Shown here: positions 35,904-49,508 of the stretch, piece after piece | Position numbering within the stretch: the first letter of the stretch is position 1 | Layout of the letters: the number at the start of each line of letters is the position of its first letter | Origin: Glandiceps talaboti | Taxonomy: Eukaryota > Hemichordata > Enteropneusta > Spengelidae | NCBI RefSeq assembly: GCF_964340395.1 | Contig: NC_135566.1 | Span: forward strand, 10,116,001-10,180,000 | Length of the DNA: 64,000 nucleotides | Reading direction: 5' to 3' | Program-made: the position numbers and the translations under genes | The notes under the pieces: generated by a model | What the model was told of the DNA's origin: nothing | The model's database searches: none | The model's input: the letters and a program-made list of their open reading frames with translations, nothing else

Positions 35904-37251
35904 AGTGAAAAAGTATTTCAACAAGAAAGACCAGGTTGTAAACACTGATAACTTCGTCAACAAAAGAGTTGTGCTTCAAAACCGGGAATCAAATGGCGAA
36001 AGTATAGTAGCCCACAATGCAATGTCATAATAAACTATATCCGGGTCAAAGTTAATCTACCCTAGTGGTACTTACGAAACTTGGCTTCCGTAGCGTAGGT
36101 ATGTGATTGCATGCTTTGCTCTGAAATTCTTTGGTGTATGTCGCTTTTATTGCACCAAACAAGAAACCCAACGTCTCGGTGTACGTTACAAGGAGGTAAT
36201 CTATTCACTGCAATTTGACTTTCAAATTTCCATTGTCTTTTAACGGCAATGATTGGTTACATCGTGAAACTATGCAAGCTAGGATGACGGTGGTGCTGAA
36301 CGTTGTTCCCTGTAGCCCGAAAATGAGGCATTTTCACATAGTAGCCTGTGTGTTCTTAATTTTAAGTACACAATATAATTCCTAAATTTACTGCGTTTGC
36401 GTCTAAGTTGTTTATTAAAACGTAGGTACAAGCAAATACAGATGTTTTTGAAAGTGAACGCATTATATAAAACCGCACTAAATCATTTTGGAAATGGACA
36501 CTCCTTCATAAACTTGACGGTGCTTTCTAGAAAACCAGGAGGTCCGGTGGTCTTGGGTTACCAGTTCAATGTTCAGTTTGCACTTACCCATATTCACTTG
36601 TGAATGCTCTAGCGCCAAGGCTGTTATTAGACCTTCTTTTGCTTGCAAGGCTGACTGACACATGACATTTATTCATTGTGCTCCCGACTGGGAATATTCG
36701 ACGATTATTGATATAAAGACTAAAGTTTCATCTACAGTGGAAAAGATTACTTATATTTGACTGTAAAAGTTAAAAAACCACAAAAATTTAGTAAATATTT
36801 TTTTTTATGTACGTAGAACAGGCCATATTCTTTTCTTTTTTTTGTGAGTTTTTTTTTCTATGAATCAATCAATTTACCATTCAAAGGATTATACATGTAG
36901 TTGATCATTGTAATTTACATTGCATATTTCATCAGCTGGACTTTTATCGCCATATGCAGACAGTGAAAGGAGTTTTTCGCAAAATTTCTTAAAATTGCCA
37001 ACTCATTCAATTTCAAATACTGGGTTATTACATAAGTATTCCTTTCCTGTTCATTGTTTTTATAGAAATTCAAGCATACCAGCCAACAACAACAAAGTAT
37101 AACTACATTGGGTATGCATACATCACACAGTGTGCATATTAACATAATCCACTTCCTCACACGTCAAGTGACCTGACCAACTCAGTAAGACTTTACACAG
37201 GTACTTTCTATTTTTGTGTCTCTAGCTGCATACAGGATTGTAGATTGAACG
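35904..37251. promoter_or_regulatory. Divergent intergenic region CDK2AP / NUDT6-like
   Basis: The two genes diverge from here, so both promoters should lie within it. A minus donor near 36073 and a plus acceptor near 37227 suggest 5' UTR introns. No TATA box or repeat stands out. Confidence 0.4.
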
Positions 37252-40200
37252 ATGGAAAATGATGCAGGAAAGAACTGTTTCCATGGTGATCGTGACAGGT
37301 ACCATGGTATCGTTATTGATGCCAAAGAACAGAAGTGTAAAGATGATGAGGAATTTGAAGAGATACTAAAAGGTTGGTTGATTTGCCCACTTTGTCCCAC
37401 TTTGTCCCAGTTTCGTTACAACATAGCAGAAGGTTGACAGTTGGGATTACAATATATCTATCTGAATTTCGTACATTGTTTACATATTGTATCATAGTCT
37501 GAAGGGTGACCATGAAGCCATGGGCCCACTTGTGTAACCACTTGCTAACCCAGGGAGCACATTATATAAGCGGATGCAACATCTGGATCTTTCAGGCGAA
37601 TTATATAGTTATTGGTGATGAAATATATCATGATATACACATGGGGCGTGTTCAGGATACATGCAGTTAGCTAACCGTTTCGACCACTCCGCTTGAAAGT
37701 GCAAAACCATATAAGCAGATATGTATACTATAATAATAATCTTTTATTTATACTGGATAGTTCTTTAATTGTATACATACTTGTCTCCCAAGAAGTCCAG
37801 TCAGGGCCATCCCTCATGGGTTCAGTGTGATGATACTTGTAAGATTCATTATTTGACATCATATGAGTTGACCCAACACTTGAAGCTAGGTCACAGGTCA
37901 AAGGTCACTTTGATAGCATGAACAGAAAGAGAAACAGCATTTTATAGAATCAGGAAGATGAAGTACAGACTAGCATTAGCAATTGTATCATTGTTTGTGT
38001 GTGTGTTAGTTTGTGCATGTTAGTGTCATTTTTTTCCAGATTTTTTCATAAATTATGCTTGCAGAAGTATAATTATACTCCTCAATATTTTTCATCATTT
38101 AGCCCCCCCCCCCACCCCCCACCCCCCAAGGAGAAGATACTTGACACCTACAAGGAGCCTTGTAATTACAAGTCAATAGATGAGTATTTATTTAGTGACA
38201 AGGCCATATATTTTGTTATAAGATTCATATTTTCCTTGGCTGAATAAAGAAAAATATTGGGAGTAATATCTAATTATAAAGTTAGCATTTTTCTCTTTAT
38301 ATGCTACATGCATATTAATTAAAACACAAATATTTTATCTGTTCTTTCAGCTTCACTGGCTGCATGGCAACAAGAAGGTCTTAGAGGAATACATTTGAAG
38401 ATAAAACTTGAACAGGCATCTCGTATACCAATAGCTGCTAAGGTATATCATACTCAAAATAGTAACCCCTCTTTCCCCCCCCCCCCCCCATGCCAACCAT
38501 CCTGAGGGAACGTTATAAAGAGACATCTTGTATAACAATAGCTGCTAAGTTAGGTGTACATATCATGCTCGAAGCAGTAACTCCAGCCCGATTCTGAGGG
38601 CACACTTTAAAAGCCCCTGTGTGGTAAACTTTTGTCTGGCAGTGTTATGAAATAAACCTGATCCTGCTGATAGCTCCACTGATAAGATAGTTGAAAAATG
38701 ATATAATAACTATAACAGAAAGTGAAGACCTTGATTTTAAAGTGACCATATGGATGAGGATTGAGTATTTATTTTGAATTTGGAATTTATAAAACAATTT
38801 TATGATGGCTTCCTACTTGAAAAATCAATGTGAAGCAACATATGACAAGTCCTTGTTTGGAGCTTGATAAATTGCAGAAGATTAATAATTGTATAAAATG
38901 TTTGTTATTGTACGTACAATAACAAATATTATTTTGCACTTTTTTTTAGCTTTTTGCACTGTATTTAGTTACAAACACAGTCTGACTTAGTCAATCTTTG
39001 CACTCCTGGTCAACAATAATATTTTTTGTATGTTTAAAGTAACTGTGTTATGTTTACTTACTATAGCATGGTTTTAAATTCCACCATACAAAACCAACAT
39101 ATGTTTGGATGGTGAAATGGCTACCAACAGATGTACCAAATCTTATACCAAATTTTGCAAACCATTATATTGGTAAGTGATGATAGTCAATTCTCTATAT
39201 GGACACAGAATTTGTTAGATGGTAAAGAAAAGGGGAACATTTGGTAAGGTGTATAAAGCTTGGTATATTTTGAAAAGGAGCGGTTGTAACAATTAAGAGG
39301 AACTCAGCTAGCTTAATACACAAACAGCTGTTGATGCAAGATTGTAGCAATAAATCTATGTTACTGTAGTACAAACTAAGTTAATATCAGTTTCAAGGTT
39401 AAATCTTGAAAACATCAAGAATAAGAATACATGAGAATACATAATAAATGTGACTGCATACACATGTTGATTGATCGTAAGGGCAACATCATATGTCTGT
39501 TTCTTTGAGGGACTGTGGGTCACCCCCAACACAGACACTTTCCTGAGAGAAATACTTTGTCTTGACAAGTCATGACATTTGAAATAGAGTAGGCGTTACA
39601 ATATGAATTGTTATTATTTTCAGGAGTGGCAGGGTTTGTTGTCAATGATAACAATGAAGTTCTTGTTATACAAGAGAGGTTTGGGTTTACCTTTAATCAG
39701 AAGACCCATTGGAAACTGCCTGGTGGACTTGCAGATACGGGTTTGTTTGACTTAGATTTTCAAACATGTGTAGACATAACTTAGTTCATAGTTTAGTGTA
39801 TTTTTAAAAGAGGAAAATGTTTATGAAAATAAAGAATAGTTAAAGCTACTAGAGATTTCAACAAAAAGGGAATGCCTGGGAATCATAAAAGCATTCCACA
39901 AAGTCAACAATTCTTAATGACATAAAACGTAGTAAACTAGTATAGATTAATGATTGTACTGTGCTGTGCTAGTTTAGAAACTGTATGTGAAGAGTTGTTT
40001 TCTATGATCTCTCTCCATGTATAATCAAATTCTACTGAAAATCTTAGCTAAATCTCCTGCTGGGGAAAGGGTGAACAGCATATGTCAGTAGTAATCCATC
40101 ACACACACTGACAGGTGGTTGTAATTGGTTACTTCATTCAGTTTACCACAAACTCAACCTCCAGTTTTGAAGTAAGTGACTTGAGAACGCAATGACGTCA

Positions 40201-42003
40201 TCATGTTTATACCAACGCTCTATAGAAAGCCATTTGGCTATATGGTGGCGAGAGAAAGATTGTAGAAAAACGTGCCCACACATAGTATAATTTCTAGACT
40301 AGAGCTTTGCTGGAGTTTACATATAATAATACAAGATTGCACATTTAGAAATCAAAAATGTTTTCCCTTTGCAGGTGAAAATATTCCAGATACAGCCAGA
40401 CGAGAAGTATTGGAGGAAACTGGAATAGACACTGAATTTATATCATTACTATGCTTTAGACAACAACACAATTTCAAGTTTGGTCAATCTGATATTTATT
40501 TCATATGTTACATGAAACCTAAAAATTTAGACATCAAGTCTTGTCCTCAGGAAATTAAAAGCTGTCAATGGATGAAGGTAAGCTACTACAAAACCAGAAA
40601 GACTGTAGAGTTTCAATTAGGCAGCACATCTACATCTTACACAACATTCTTTGGTATAAATTACACCAACAAAATCCAGGCATGCAGTGCGCACGCACAT
40701 AAAATGTTACAATTTAGTGTTATTGTTTCATATGACAGTGATGTTGATTTGAATATTCGCAGTGAGATAATAATGATAACAATTTATTTATACTGGATAA
40801 TTCTGTAAGTATAATAAACATTTATCTCCCAAGAAGTCTGGTGAGGGCCATCCCTCATGAGTTCAGTGTTAATGCAGTAGGAAACTGGAGTACTCGGAGA
40901 AACCTTCGTTGTTCGGTAGAGTCAAATTGAACGACACTCTTCTTACTTACAGCGAGGTCAATTTAATCAAACCCTGAATGGGTTCGAACCCCGACCGCAG
41001 TGGTAAGAGGCAAGTGGTTTTACCTATCAATGCACTATCAGTGCGTGTATTTTGTTTTCTGTAATGGTTGTAACAAAAAATGTTGTGTCAGATGTAAAAA
41101 AACATCATACTGCCTAATTGTAACTCTATAGTCACTCTAAATGAAAAGAATTCTATCAGAACAAAAATTTATCTTTACCTGAAATAGAATTTTTATTCCA
41201 TATTAAAGTAAGTTGTAAAGACCTTAACTTCTGCTCCACCTACATGTACTACATATGTGTTATTATAGGTATACAGAAGAATAAGTCAACCTTCTTGTTG
41301 TGTTTTGACACTCTAGTATGAGGTAAAATGCTATTACTACAGGTGCTGAGAATAGGTCAACCTTCTTGTTCTATTTTGAACATCTAGTATGAGGTAAAAT
41401 GCTATTGCAGGTACCGAGAATGAGTCAACCTTCTTGTTCTATTTTGACCCTCGAGCATGAGGTAAAATGCTATTACAGGTACTGAGAATTTACAACTTAT
41501 GAAAATAAGTAACCTTGTTGAACACAAGTACTATTTGTATTTAAAATGAAAACATGATATCACACGGTTTATATGCAATTTTCATGAACATTCTGAATGG
41601 AAAAAATAGAAAATGCATGACACATGAATGGTACAGAAATAATATTGCATCTAAGTCCGGACTTTGCAAACTCTATTTTTATTTCCACAAATTGTGTACA
41701 CACATTGACATGAATGTGTTTCTTATCAAATGACATTAACAGTTGGAAGACTATGCATCTCACCCCGACGTCACTGATACTAATCGTTACATCATCAAAT
41801 GTTACATGGACAGTGTCAAGCGTGGCCATCAATTCCACATTGGAACCACTCCAGTGCTAAACTTCAGGAAGACATTTCCTAATCTCGTCTACAGTGTGGT
41901 ATCAAGTGATGCAGAAACTAGAACTGACAAAGATTGTGTATGGGATGGTAACCTCGGAAACCAGTCAACAAACTTACAAACAAATTCCTCAAACACCACA
42001 TAA
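37252..42003 (+). CDS. NUDT6: NUDT6-like Nudix hydrolase
   Basis: Six exons: 37252-37372, 38351-38442, 39067-39172, 39624-39740, 40375-40577 and 41743-42003. They total 900 nt, 299 aa, all with GT-AG introns in phase. The N-terminal part (WQQEGLRGIHLKIKL, then HGFKFHHT) matches the pre-Nudix region of NUDT6, and NHYIGVAGFVVNDNNEVLVI opens the Nudix fold. The Nudix box GX5EX7REUXEEXGU is complete at residues 141-163: G141, E147, then REVLEETGI from R155, including the metal-binding glutamates. SLLCFRQQHNFKFGQSDIYF follows, as in NUDT6. The C-terminal exon is less conserved and polar. There is no clear mitochondrial presequence from this ATG. A polypyrimidine tract with an AG before the ATG suggests a 5' UTR intron, so a longer N-terminus is possible. 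The substrate is unknown; family members cleave nucleoside-diphosphate-linked compounds. No FGF2 is seen beside it, unlike in vertebrates. Confidence 0.9.
37725..37830 (-). mobile_element. 3' fragment of a tRNA-derived SINE
   Basis: Shares TTATTTATACTGGATA, TCTCCCAAGAAGTC and GGGCCATCCCTCATG with the tail of the SINE at 40775-41040. It is truncated, in intron 1 of the NUDT6-like gene. Confidence 0.65.
38073..38270. repeat. Inverted-repeat element, family F3
   Basis: ATACTCCTCAATATTTTTCATC on the left mirrors GAAAAATATTGGGAGTAAT on the right. It is related to 49509-49649 and 56249-56390. It lies in intron 1 of the NUDT6-like gene. Confidence 0.5.
38737..38998. mobile_element. MITE family F1, right-truncated copy
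   Basis: Has the left arm (AAAGTGACCATATGGATGAG) and the core TTGTTATTGTACGTACAA, but loses the outer part of the right arm after ~60 bp. In intron 2 of the NUDT6-like gene. Confidence 0.7.
40775..41040 (-). mobile_element. tRNA-derived SINE
   Basis: Read on the minus strand: a tRNA-like head with B box GGTTCGAACC (40981-40990), a body with GTAAGTAAGAAGAGTGTCGTT, and a tail CTTCTTGGGAGATAAAT then TATCCAGTATAAATAAA. It matches the head and body at 61782-62170. In intron 5 of the NUDT6-like gene. Confidence 0.7.
41270..41490 (+). repeat. ~70-bp tandem repeat, three units
   Basis: Units contain GTCAACCTTCTTGTTCTATT and TATGAGGTAAAATGCTATT and end CAGGTACTGAGAAT. In the last intron of the NUDT6-like gene. 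Confidence 0.8.
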
Positions 42004-44084
42004 TGACAGTGTTAGGAAACATTATTGCAGGGTATTATGCTATAATTTATGTTTTTATAATCCTCAAGGTATGTATGGGTATCTCTCAAGACTATCTGTG
42101 ACGACATTGTGTGTGGTTTTTTTTACAAGTGCCCATCGATAGATACAAGTCTGTTTTAGGTATATCGGTAGACATAAATCCCTTCCCCATAATAATATCT
42201 TTAGTAGTCACAAATACAAAATGCTCACTGTCGCAGATACTCAGAGTCTTTATTCACACTTTACGACCAGTCACAGATACCCTTTATTCACATTATATGA
42301 CCAGTTACAGATATCCTTTATCCAACATTGTGTGACAGTTGCAGACACCCCGCTTTATTCAACATTGTGTGACTCGTACTTTGCAGTCACACTTACCAAT
42401 TTCAGACACCTGTACATAAATTAATTTTCATACCGGAATGTATCAATTTGACATAAGTATACACTTATTGCCTGGTTATAAAGGCACTACTGTAGTAGAC
42501 ATTTTACTCCTTGTGTTATTATGTACCAACTATATCCCAAGGCTTAAAGTCAAAGGAAGTAGTTGCTACATAACAGCATGAGGGGTAATATGATGTCTAC
42601 TAGTGCCCGACTAAGGCAAGGTAATAAGTGTTTTATAACACATCATATTCTCAGTCACGTAATTCTTTCAAAGCAAATCACCATAAAGACTCCCATGATA
42701 TACAAATATTGCCTCAGGGAAAATAGAATATTACTAATGCATGCTGTATGCAAATTGAGGTCACGATGGCTCACTAGACCGTATCATGTGACATGATCTA
42801 ATCCAATCACTGAAGGCTGTATGAAAACAATGTGTTATAAATTTCACTAAATGGAAGAAAAGTACACTCGTCTTACCGAATAAATATGATGATGATTTTT
42901 ATTGGGGTGTTGAAATACAGAGTTATACTGTTGTGGAATAGCAATACAGCTGAACTGCAAACATGTAAAACTGCTAACTGGTGAATTAGCAATACTATGA
43001 ACTGCTAATGTATACTGCTAACACACTGGGTAACTTGTATCACAAAATTGGCATGTAAACAAAATATTTGTATATAAAAATATGCACTCTGGACATTTAT
43101 AGATTTTCAAAATTACATAATTTGAAAACAATGGCTGATAAGAAATATTTACATTTTTACAAAGATGAGACTGATAATATTTGGTTGAGTGAACTGTGTA
43201 TTTCATTGAAAGACTATTTAATACATGATTGTGACGGGCATTTACATTTGTTTTGATTTTAATAATGAGTTTTGTTTTACCCCAAATAATATAACAGTGG
43301 GTAAATGGGGAGTCAGGAAATAGCTTACAGCTAGTCTGGGCCTGTCCCCTCACATATTTATATACAGAAATTCACAGCAAGGTACTCAATATGACTCCAA
43401 ATATATAATGTATTATGTACACAAGATTAAAATTACAAATATACAGTTGATCAGTTATACTGCACCAGTAAATGTTGCTTGGAAATTTGTTTGAAACGAT
43501 ATAAAGAGTTAATACAATTTATGTTGGCAGGGATGTTTTTCCAAATTTTTGCACCCAAAAAGAAATTGAAAATTGACCTGGGTTTGATCCGGCATGACAT
43601 GGATATAGATTTTGATGTAAGCAGAACTGAGTATCATAGTCGTGACTAGTAACTCTGAAATAATCATAAAAAGAATGCAGTGATTGTTGGTGGATCAAAC
43701 CCTATATAAAAGAGCCTACTAAATATTTATGAAGTTTGATCGAATATTCAACTTAATAAACAAAGAGCTGAATGGTCCATGGAAGATTTAAACAATATGA
43801 TTATCGTACGAGCAATCATTTTTTGTGCAGTTAAAATACAGTTCAAGTGTGATATTACTTTTAATTTTTGTACTTGTCTTACAAGTTTAAGTCTTGTGGT
43901 CGTTAAGTAAAATCACAGCACTTTTCTAATATATTCAATGCATGACAATAAATAAATATTAGATACTGTACAATATCAAAATCTCTCAGCCTCAACCTCT
44001 GTCACAACTCCTATGTGCCATAGAGAAGTACTTTCCAAAAAAGTAGTTGCATAAAATGATCAGTGTTGTTAAATAAAGTCATAA
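42004..44084. other. Convergent intergenic region / 3' UTRs
   Basis: Downstream of the NUDT6-like gene (plus) and sialyltransferase copy 1 (minus). A ~37-bp imperfect tandem repeat (TTTATTCACATTATATGACC-like) lies at 42215-42375. The stretch from ~43,560 begins the 6.5-kb duplicated unit. No gene seen. Confidence 0.5.
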
Positions 44085-47000
44085 TTACGTATTGTTTATT
44101 GATGTCTTGTTTGGTCTGTAGACGGTTATAAGTTTATCCTTTTCCAATTGTGCCCAGATTTCCCATTCTTTGATAAAGTTATGGTTTGTTTTTCCAGTGG
44201 TAAAGGAAGTAGTGTTCTTGTGGTCATAGTAATGTAAAGTTGAGTTGTTTTGTTCTCCAAAACCAAACATTCTGATCTCATCACATGTATATGTAGCAAT
44301 GGCAGCTATAATTCCTCCTGGTGAGACATGAATGGTATTATACAGTTTAATATATTTGCCTCCTCTTAGAAATGTTAGCCATTGCTTAACCCAAAGACTT
44401 GTTGTTGGCTTTTAAGGGAACAAGCAGAATTTAATGTAGGGGGAGGCCCGGAGAGAAAATGGGGGGGGGGGGGGGGGTATGAAAAAAATTAGGGGTGCAA
44501 AGGGGGAGCATGAAACTTTTGATGGGCTGAAGGGGGGGGGGGGGGCTCAAAATATTTTGCTCATGATTTGAACCAAATTAAACCTCAGGAGTTGTCATCT
44601 GCTGAGTACATATGCGAAATTTCTTACGGCTTTGGGATGAGGGTGGGGGAAGGGGGTACCTTATAATTGCATACATACAAATCTGTGTATAGCCATTGGG
44701 AGAGCTACAAAAATGCTTTGGGTTCATTTGGGGGAGGGGCATGACATGTTTGAGAGAGAGAGGAGAGGGGGGCTGTGAACATTTCTCTCTCAACCCCCCA
44801 CCCCTGTAAATTCTGCTGGTTCCCTAATCTAATACTATGAAGAATCGCTAGATAAGAATGCCACCAATGACACACTATTGAGCCATGGCTGTACTTTTGT
44901 TTTTAGTTTCATTCTTTTACTTGTAAGACTTGATAAACTATAGTCAAGCTTCAAATCCGACGAGATTATCCACTCAATTTTAAAATAAATTATTTCAATT
45001 TACAGTCAGTATTGCAAACTAAAAGTCAAAATGTATATCGACAATTCAATTCAGAAATCCCCTAAACATACTTGTGGAAATACTTTGTGATGATTATTTG
45101 TTAAAAAGTAACTTTATCGCACCTGTATGTAGGGTAAACCAAGTATTACCTGTTTCACGATGTCGATGTATGTACATGTGTATATATTCAACTCCTTCAA
45201 CTATACAATATCGAAGGTACGAATTTAATACTCACCTGTCGATGGATACCATCCTTTTTTGTCTAAGAATTGTGTGTGGAAATGTCTGACGAAGTCTGGA
45301 TGAAGGATTCGTATCATCCGAGGATTGAAGAATGTACCATTGTTCATAGAACGCTGTGGTCTGGGTAGGATAATGAAGGATTTTGAAATAATCATTACAT
45401 ACAGTAACTATAGGAGATTCAAGCCATTTTGTTTATACTCACTGTAGTAACTGTTGATACAATTGGTATCATGGATAGCATGGAAACCCCAGAATCCGGA
45501 ATCAAGAATCATTAAAGGGGCACAAGCTGAATTTATATATTTTGGGATGTATTTTTTTCTGCATTTTGAAAGGTACTCAAAGTATTCTACTGTACTGATG
45601 TATACCCCTAATTTCATTTTTGTAAAATATGGCCCTCCCCCGAGGACCAATTTGTAAAAGTTAAACCCCATTCCCAGCCCTCCCCCTTGTAATTACAAAC
45701 TAAAAATGGTCAAAATATTTGAAGATGATGAGACTAAAAACAAAAATCTCACAAGGGACTTGAACATTTAACACCATTTAATTGGAGAACTCGACATTTC
45801 AATGAATACACTTTCTCGATCGGTTACACAAAGATTACATATTTTCTAAAATTCACTTGTAAATTGTCAATACTTCCACCATCAAATATTATGTGTTAGT
45901 AATATATTTAACTGTAAGATACATTGTGTTGCTCTGCCCTCACTGGCTTCCTCTCCATGTGTGATTGACCAATGTGTGAGGGCGCCCTGTCACGACACAC
46001 CTTACAGTCTACTTGTAACTCTATTAAACACGAATCAATACATAGCATAGGCCCAATCAAGGTCACAACTTGTTGAAATTGACGTGCTTTACTTACATTT
46101 TTTTACCCTGAGCGATGGTACCATTGAGAAAACTTTCAAGCCATCCCACCATAAACCGAGTGAATATGGGAGTAACAAAGTAAACATTCTGAATAGGGAA
46201 AACAATAATATTGCAATAGAGATTTTCAAATATGAAGTTTAGGTACTTTGGTTTAATTTATCAGTGTGCTTCTAAGTTCATGGTGTTGTTACAATTCCCA
46301 ATACTACATATCCATGGGCGGACACGTTGGAATAATGGTACAATGTAAATTTTGTGAAATTTACATACCTGGGAGTCCTTAAACCACAGACTGCTTGTCT
46401 GTGCTTAAACTATTGTGTATATATACCACAGAAAAGTAAGTTGTCTGTGTGTATATGTATAAAAACACACTTCTGTGGTGAAAGCGTGGATGAAAATATA
46501 GAAACTGCTAATCATTTCTCACTAGTCGACAGGACTGGTGTGAAATATCCATGGAAGTGTTCATACGTTGCATTCTAAACATGCAAATAGATACCGTCTG
46601 ACTCCATGAATGTTGCTTGTCGTTGATATTGTAGTTTCCCATCTTTTTAACTTTTTAAAAGTAATTGTACCATTGATTACTTTTGTATGCTAACAAAATA
46701 TTCATTTATTTAACTTATTCAAAGATGGTAATCCTTTCAATGGCAAGGCTGCGCTCTGAAGGAGTCCTCTAATATATCTATAAAAACGTGAACTATTCTC
46801 TGTTATCCTACAGACCTTTTAGTGGTCTGGAGTTATCCACAGCAAGTAAGCTTACAGGAGAAAGAACTGGTGGAATTTAATTCTCTATTTGTATACTATG
46901 TAAACAATTTATCTCAGGAAGCCAGTGTGAAGAGTAGAAAATGGGATTGTGTTGTCCACTACAATGCCATTGGTTAGAATATATACAAAATATTTTTTAA

Positions 47001-48977
47001 ATTTATCGTGCTATTATAATGCCAGCCTACCTGTAGACTTGAAGGACTATCACTACTTCACTATTCTGCTATCCTAACCGACATCTTGATTTTCTTTTTA
47101 ATTTTCGAAGGAAATTCAAAAAATCAAAATGTCAGTTATAATAGCGATAGTCTTTCAAGTCTACAGGTATGTTATTATAATGTGATGTACTGTTTGTGAT
47201 CTGTTTACCTCAAAATTGTGCAGTTCTCTAACATAAATAGATTCAGGAAAACCACCGTAAACATGAGTTTTGCTTCCAACATCGACTTCATAGCCATTAA
47301 GCCGTGCAATATTCATTCTGGGAATTGAAGGTGTACAAGGGTTAGAATAGCTCTCTAATTGCTATAATGTGTGTGGGTGGGGGAGGGAGGGGGGTGTAGA
47401 ATAGCTCACTCGCTATAATGTGTGTGGAGGGGGGTGTAGAATAGCTCACTCACTATAATGTGTGTGTGTGGGTGGGTGGGTGTAGAATAGCTTACTCACT
47501 ATAATGTGTACATGTGGGGGTGTAGAATATCTCACTCACTATAATGTGTGTGGTGGAGGAGGAGTTAGAAAATATCACTATGGAAATATCACTGGAGGTG
47601 TAGGTTTGGGGGTCGGGGGTTTAGAATATACCAGTCATTGTGCAGCTGTGTGTGTGTGTGTGTGTGTGTGGGGGGGGGGGGTTGCAATATATCACTAACT
47701 ACTAGTGGGGCTTGTACATTACCTGAAGACATAATCATATTTGTCAATTTCAGCTCCCATCTTCGAATTTTTGAGGGTACCACTGTTACCTACAACAGCA
47801 CATCGAATACATCCACCAGTGGAGTTTGGAAATAATGAAGAAGTTGAGTAGTTTGCATTGTTCACCAATCGAATTAAACCTTGTAAATACAAAAAAACCG
47901 ACACAGTTAAGCTCCCCCAAACATTATAATCTATTGTATGCAAACCATCACCACAATCCCCATCTCACAGGGCTTTAATAGTGTGAGGGTAACTGGTCAT
48001 TTCGGCACCTGACCATTTCATCCCCAGTCATTTCGGCACCACTTTCTCTGTACCCTGAACGTTTCTAGCAACTTCACGAGCGCCTGAGCCCCCACTCACA
48101 AAATGATAAATATACCGTGACCCCTCACCTCGTCTAGTGACATCCCTGAATCCCATTGGCATGACTGGACAGTAAGTTAAGTTATAGAAGTTCTCCCATG
48201 TATTAATGTCTTCCTTTCCAAGGAATAATTTCAATCGTGGATTAAATCGTTTGTTGAACCAGGCAGACGGACCTGGCACTTTTCGTAAACTTTTAGCACA
48301 TGTCTGTTGAGAATAAAATCATAAAAAATAGCTGTTTCGATGAATTCATTCATTGTGAAGTAATTTTGTTCTAAATCTAATTCTTGTCAGAATACCATGA
48401 GTACATGTACATGTGAAACTGTTTGCACCAGTTTTAACAGTATGTTAGCATAAACAGAATCATTCTGAAATTTCCAGTTATCCTGTATTGGCATGGGTTG
48501 TGTACTCAAAGTTTTCGCATTTTTTGGCTATATTTTTGCGTCAATGCATAATTGGGTTGGCAAGCACAGGTGTAGATAACACCCTAATAAGCCGGATATT
48601 CAGATAAACCGAAATGTTAAATCCAGTAATTTTTAACAGACCCCTGTACATTTTTTGTTATGTTTTATTTCTTTCATTTAATGATTAATATTTCACTAAC
48701 CAATGGGACTTCCTGTGGCCGTAGCATTGGTGGGCGATAATAGGTGGCCTTGACACTAGCTGAGATATTTGGGAGGTTTGCTTTCGTCAAATCCAATGGA
48801 CCGTCAATATGCAGAAAATTACGAAGCCAGCTGTCGTTTGAGAAAGTGTCAACTGACAACACCATTGGTATCGGTGGTGGCATCACTGATGTGTTCACTG
48901 GAGGCAGTACTGGTGGTTTTACTGGTGGTAGCGTTGAGGGTGAATTCCTCAAACTTGGAATGGGAAATTCTTGCAAA
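44085..48977 (-). CDS. ST6GalNAc-type sialyltransferase cassette, copy 1 (no adjacent first exon)
   Basis: Seven exons: 48977-48701, 48303-48129, 47879-47723, 47317-47209, 46188-46097, 45360-45236 and 44317-44085. All are open and in phase, and match exons 2-8 of the cassette at 50.6-55.5 kb almost residue for residue. The GT29 signatures are intact: motif L (CAVVGNSGTLKNSKMGAEID, then YDYVFRMN), motif S (PSTGGIIAA...C), motif III (HYYD) and motif VS (H-x4-E in NHNFIKE). Exon 2 opens with 1 nt of a split codon and needs a phase-2 upstream exon, but the duplicated unit ends near 50.06 kb and contains no signal-anchor exon. It is therefore either expressed by splicing from the exon at 57387-57275 across the other cassette, or lacks a membrane anchor. 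Differences from copy 2 are few: QEF for QEL, an 8-codon shorter Pro/Val repeat, a Lys-Lys in exon 6 and EIW for EVW in the last exon. Confidence 0.85.
44414..44825. mobile_element. TIR element with GGGAACAAGCAGAATTTA ends (unit 1)
   Basis: GGGAACAAGCAGAATTTAATG on the left pairs with TAAATTCTGCTGGTTCCC on the right. The interior is very G-rich on one strand. The equivalent in unit 2 is 50937-51327. In the last intron of each cassette. Confidence 0.65.
45911..46010. mobile_element. MITE family F2 (unit 1)
   Basis: ACTGTAAGATACATTGTGTTG on the left and ACACACCTTACAGT on the right, with an inner GAGGGCGCCCTGTC. Same family as 34712-34820; the unit 2 copy is at 52486-52577. Confidence 0.6.
47028..47169. 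mobile_element. MITE family F4 (TACCTGTAGACTTGAA ends), unit 1
   Basis: TACCTGTAGACTTGAAGGAC pairs with GTCTTTCAAGTCTACAGGTA. The inner arms also pair. It lies ~40 bp downstream of an exon 5 donor. Other copies are at 53577-53718 and 58740-58911. Confidence 0.75.
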
Positions 48978-49025
48978 CTTTAATCAATTACATATGTTAA
49001 GAAGGAGAAGGTTGTGTGTGTGGAA

Positions 49026-49027
<2 letters not shown>

Positions 49028-49101
<74 letters not shown>
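49028..49101. repeat. (GA)n microsatellite upstream of copy 1 exon 2
   Basis: About 37 GA units, read as (UC)n in the sialyltransferase transcript. It ends ~50 nt before the copy 1 exon 2 acceptor. The matching place in unit 2 has (GT)n and (CATA)n instead. Confidence 0.95.
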
Positions 49102-49105
<4 letters not shown>

Positions 49106-49508
49106 GTAGAAAGATGGAAAAAAATGTAAACATTAAAGGGAGGAACAACCAGATAATTTTCAGACCGATCTGCCAGCTAGGTCCTGTTTGAGTTGAAATA
49201 TTTTTCTTTCTGAATTTACATATTTATAATTTGATTGCCTTGTTCTGAATGATCAGCCACCTAAATATAAAACAGTAAAATTCTACTGCAATGGGCCGGG
49301 CCCAATAGTTTTCTGTGTCACATGAATTCCAGCTGGACGGAAGCCGCTGGCCTATACCTAAAGCATGTTTTGCTAATAATGACGTTCAACTTGCCATGTA
49401 CCACAGGGATACGTAATATTTCTTAGATTACTGTTTTCCTTGTCTACAGGCTTAAAATATAATGCCAATATGACTTTAATATATTTCCCATACCTGTATA
49501 CTTAGACG

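Noticed and set aside
44085-48977. Copy 1 as a simple processed or decayed pseudogene
   Set aside because: It keeps introns, splice sites, frames and all GT29 motifs; only the first exon is missing.
48744-49191. Plus-strand Gly/Thr-rich and Arg-Glu repeat open frames
   Set aside because: Antisense to sialyltransferase exon 2 plus the GA microsatellite.
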